This document shows, piece after piece, positions 34,693-36,489 of a stretch of DNA of 36,489 nucleotides; within the stretch, counting starts at the first letter, position 1; the number at the start of each line of letters is the position of its first letter. The position numbers and the translations under genes are program-made. Under the pieces are notes generated by a model. The model was not told the origin of the DNA. It was given only the letters and a program-made list of their open reading frames with translations, and did no database searches. Source of the stretch: Paenibacillaceae bacterium ZCTH02-B3 (GTDB taxonomy: Bacteria > Bacillota > Bacilli > Paenibacillales > Paenibacillaceae); the NCBI GenBank assembly GCA_002159065.1, contig LZRV01000032.1, forward strand, positions 1-36,489, given 5' to 3'.

Positions 34693-36195
34693 TTATTTTC
34701 GGCCAAGCGCGAAGCGCGCCGCGTTCTCCCCGGCGATTTTTCCGAAAACGGCGCCGGCCATGAGCCCCGTGCCTCCCGGATAGTTGAAGTAAAACAGTCC
34801 GCCGACCAATTCCCCGGCCGCGTAAAGCCCGGGAATGCTCTTGAACGACGTGTCCTGCACCTCGGCTTCCGTATTGATGCGCAAGCCGCCGAAGGTGAAC
34901 GTGATGCCGCAGGTGACCGCATAGGCTTCGAAGGGGGGCTGGTCGATGGTGTTGGCCCAGTTGCTTTTGTTGATGGCCAGGCCTTCCGTGCACCTTCCGT
35001 CCTTGATGTTCGGATTGAAGGGAATATCCGTGCGAACCGCCTTGTTGTACTCTTCAATCGTCTTCAGGAATCCTTGCGGATCGACGCCTTCCAGCTTGTG
35101 GGCCAATTCCTCCAGGGTGTTGGCCCTGACCTTCGTGACTTCCTTGATGCGATATTCGTCGCGCAGCAGATGGGCGACCTTCGCGTCGAAGATCTGCCAC
35201 GCGAAGTGGCCGGGCTGGTTGAGGATGACGCGGCCGTACTTGGCGTACGTGTAGTTGCGGAAATCGGCGCCTTCGTCGACAAAACGCTCTCCCCTCGCAT
35301 TCACCATGATGCCGAAGGGATAGCTGTGTTTCTGGTAACCGTCGCCGACTTTGAGATCGCCGAATTCCGGGGCGTTCAGGTCCCATCCGACGGCGTGGCA
35401 TCCGGACCAGTTGCCGGCCGGGCTCGCCCCGATCTCCAGCGCCATCTTGATTCCCGCGCCGGTGTTGTAGCGGGTGCCGCGCACTTTGGCCAAGTCCCAG
35501 CTCGGTCCGAGATAGGCGGTGCGCATTTCCGTGTTGGCCTGGAACCCGCCGCAAGCCAAAACGACGGCCTTGCCGTAAATTTCGGTCGTTTTCCCGTCGA
35601 TCCGGGCCCGGACGCCGTGGACGCCATCGTCGTCGTGGATGAGCTGTTTGGCTTCGGCGTTGTAGATCACCCGCACGCCTTCGCGTTCGGCGGCCTCGTG
35701 TTCGGCGTTGACCAGCCCTGGTCCTCCGCCAACCACTTCCACGGTCAGGCCGCCCCAGAATTTGAATTTGTTGTCGATTTTAAACGCCTGCCGGCCGTAC
35801 AGCGGCTTGAAGCGAACTTTCTTGTTCTTGAGCCAGATCACCGTTTCCAGGCTTTTGCTCACGAGCACGTTGGCCAGTTCCGGATCGGTGCGGTATTGGG
35901 TCACCCGCAGCATGTCTTCATAGAATTGTTCTTCCGTGTACGTGCCGAAATCGGTGTTCTCGATTTCTTCCGGGGTCAAATCGGGCATGACCTTGAGCAG
36001 ATCGTCGATGCCGTTGTATGCAAAACGGATGGCGCCGGCCGTGAACGCGCTGTTGCCGCCCCGTTCATGCTTCGGCGCGCGCTCCAGCACGACAACATCC
36101 GCTCCGTTTTCCCTCGCGGCAAGAGCCGCGCACATCGCGGCGTTCCCTGCTCCGACAACGATGACATCCGTTTTGATGGTTTCGCTCATCCCCAC
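34693..36195 (-). CDS. FAD-dependent dehydrogenase, TcuA / fumarate-reductase flavoprotein-like
   Basis: The 500-residue protein belongs to the FAD-binding 2 family (succinate dehydrogenase/fumarate reductase flavoproteins). The N-terminal Rossmann motif is VIVVGAGNAAMCAALAARENG (about 11-31) with the acidic end VVVLERAP, then HERGGNSAFTAGAIRFAYNG. The substrate-side text includes YPFGIMVNARGERFVDEGAD, and the FAD C-terminal motif is PGLYAAGELVGGLFYFNYPG. The GNAAMCAA and ERGGNSAF versions are typical of tricarballylate dehydrogenase TcuA. The substrate is a 2- or 3-carboxylic acid by inference; the true substrate is unknown. The start is GTG 36195 (AAAGGAG 9 nt upstream); ATG 36189 is too far from the SD. 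First gene of the Etf operon, so its electrons probably go to EtfBA and then the membrane Fe-S protein. Confidence 0.88.
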   Translation of the reverse strand: MGMSETIKTDVIVVGAGNAAMCAALAARENGADVVVLERAPKHERGGNSAFTAGAIRFAYNGIDDLLKVMPDLTPEEIENTDFGTYTEEQFYEDMLRVTQYRTDPELANVLVSKSLETVIWLKNKKVRFKPLYGRQAFKIDNKFKFWGGLTVEVVGGGPGLVNAEHEAAEREGVRVIYNAEAKQLIHDDDGVHGVRARIDGKTTEIYGKAVVLACGGFQANTEMRTAYLGPSWDLAKVRGTRYNTGAGIKMALEIGASPAGNWSGCHAVGWDLNAPEFGDLKVGDGYQKHSYPFGIMVNARGERFVDEGADFRNYTYAKYGRVILNQPGHFAWQIFDAKVAHLLRDEYRIKEVTKVRANTLEELAHKLEGVDPQGFLKTIEEYNKAVRTDIPFNPNIKDGRCTEGLAINKSNWANTIDQPPFEAYAVTCGITFTFGGLRINTEAEVQDTSFKSIPGLYAAGELVGGLFYFNYPGGTGLMAGAVFGKIAGENAARFALGRK

Positions 36196-36238
36196 CGACT
36201 GAAGCTCCTTTCGACAGGTTTTGTCCGTGTCAAGCGTC

Positions 36239-36489
36239 TGTGAATATGTCAGGTTAACTGTTCTATGAAAATGTCAGGGAGATGATAGCTGATTAAACAG
36301 CCGCCGTCCTCTTGCAGACTAGCCGGATGCTGTGCTACGCTGTAACTGCTTGCTGGAGAATGGTTTTCTCCAGGGATGGTTTGCAGCGGGCTTGCGGGGG
36401 GACGCAGGCGCCGCTTCTTTTTTGGCCGTTGTTGGCGCCGGGGTCTGTGAGGCCTGCGTCTCCACACAAGGCCAGGCCCGCCCTTGATC
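36239..36489 (-). mobile_element. Insertion sequence end, continuing past the window
   Basis: The segment begins at 36239 with two direct repeats, TGAATATGTCAGG (36241-36253) and TGAAAATGTCAGG (36266-36278). They agree at 12 of 13 positions with a 25-bp period. Tandem subterminal transposase-binding repeats with a TG end are a feature of IS21-like and some related families. A transposase C-terminus reads toward this end. The exact tip (36238-36240) is an estimate, because the other end and the target duplication are not in view. It lies about 43 bp upstream of the flavoprotein gene. Confidence 0.55.
36319..36489 (-). CDS. C-terminus of a DDE-type transposase, cut by the window edge
   Basis: A frame enters from the right edge and ends at TAG (complement of 36319-36321), giving 57 residues. 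It has a Thr/Ala/Lys-rich linker (TPAPTTAKKEAAP) and the end motif KPAANHPWRKPF. A P-x-x-HPWR-x-F tail after a low-complexity linker is, from memory, common at the C-terminus of IS481/ISNCY/IS21-like integrase-core transposases. The catalytic core is outside the window, so the family is not fixed. The 40 bp between the stop and the first end repeat fit an IS edge. Confidence 0.55.
   Translation of the reverse strand, partial: DQGRAWPCVETQASQTPAPTTAKKEAAPASPRKPAANHPWRKPFSSKQLQRSTASG

Noticed and set aside
35638..35647. GATGAGCTGT match to the sequence after the second repeat-like unit (5432)
   Set aside because: Only 10 nt, no TTC PAM beside it, and within the coding sequence of the flavoprotein; expected by chance.
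36249..36467. Minus-strand frame of 72 codons at the right edge
   Set aside because: It crosses the IS end repeats and is Arg/Pro-rich. The overlapping frame ending at 36319 carries the transposase-like KPAANHPWRKPF motif instead.

Overview
The window looks like a chromosomal stretch of a GC-rich, spore-forming Bacillota, probably Bacillales (Paenibacillaceae or Thermoactinomycetaceae-like; I cannot fix the genus). The evidence is a SpoIIR gene, a prfA-prmC-spoIIR-tsaC/ywlC-mntP-ywlE order that matches the Bacillus subtilis ywk/ywl neighbourhood with some genes missing, SigA-type promoters, strong Shine-Dalgarno (SD) sites and a FadF/EtfD-type electron-transfer protein. Both ends carry what look like pieces of other genes or mobile elements: an unidentified C-terminal ORF fragment at 2-79, and a transposase C-terminus with repeated insertion-sequence end motifs at 36239-36489. 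The window may therefore be bounded by insertion sequences.

Layout. (1) 254-5021, minus strand: a type I-C CRISPR-Cas operon start, cas3-cas5c-cas8c, with cas7, cas4, cas1, cas2 and the array not in view. (2) 5022-6151: an AT-richer gap. It holds the cas3 promoter, a divergently transcribed CRISPR-like RNA gene and decayed gene fragments. (3) 6152-14380: a large unknown Cys-containing protein coupled to a 1988-residue RHS/YD-repeat protein. (4) 14447-20416: an arabinoside-utilisation locus with a LacI-family regulator, a sugar ABC transporter and a GH51 arabinofuranosidase, with palindromic operators. Its binding-protein gene is broken by an in-frame TAG. (5) 20570-23676: MarR regulator, DHA2 efflux pump and a lipoprotein. 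(6) 23827-30744: housekeeping and sporulation genes ychF, prfA, prmC, spoIIR, tsaC/ywlC, mntP, ywlE. (7) 30787-36195, minus strand: an electron-transfer operon made of a TcuA/fumarate-reductase-like flavoprotein, EtfB, EtfA and a membrane Fe-S (EtfD/FadF-like) protein.

The most interesting element is at 5157-5345. A single repeat-like unit with the I-C 3' end is preceded by its own promoter. It has a 12-bp hairpin and exactly 11 nt of 5' handle after the hairpin. It is followed by a pseudo-spacer whose first 18 nt are identical to the cas3 5' UTR at 5032-5049. That target is immediately preceded by TTC, the canonical type I-C PAM, and the PAM plus seed lie on the cas3 SD. This is the layout expected for a Cas-regulating crRNA-like RNA (CreR class) that turns Cascade into a repressor of its own operon. 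I know of CreA/CreR-type RNAs in other CRISPR subtypes; a type I-C example would be new to me.

All calls come from reading the sequence. No database search, folding or alignment program was run.
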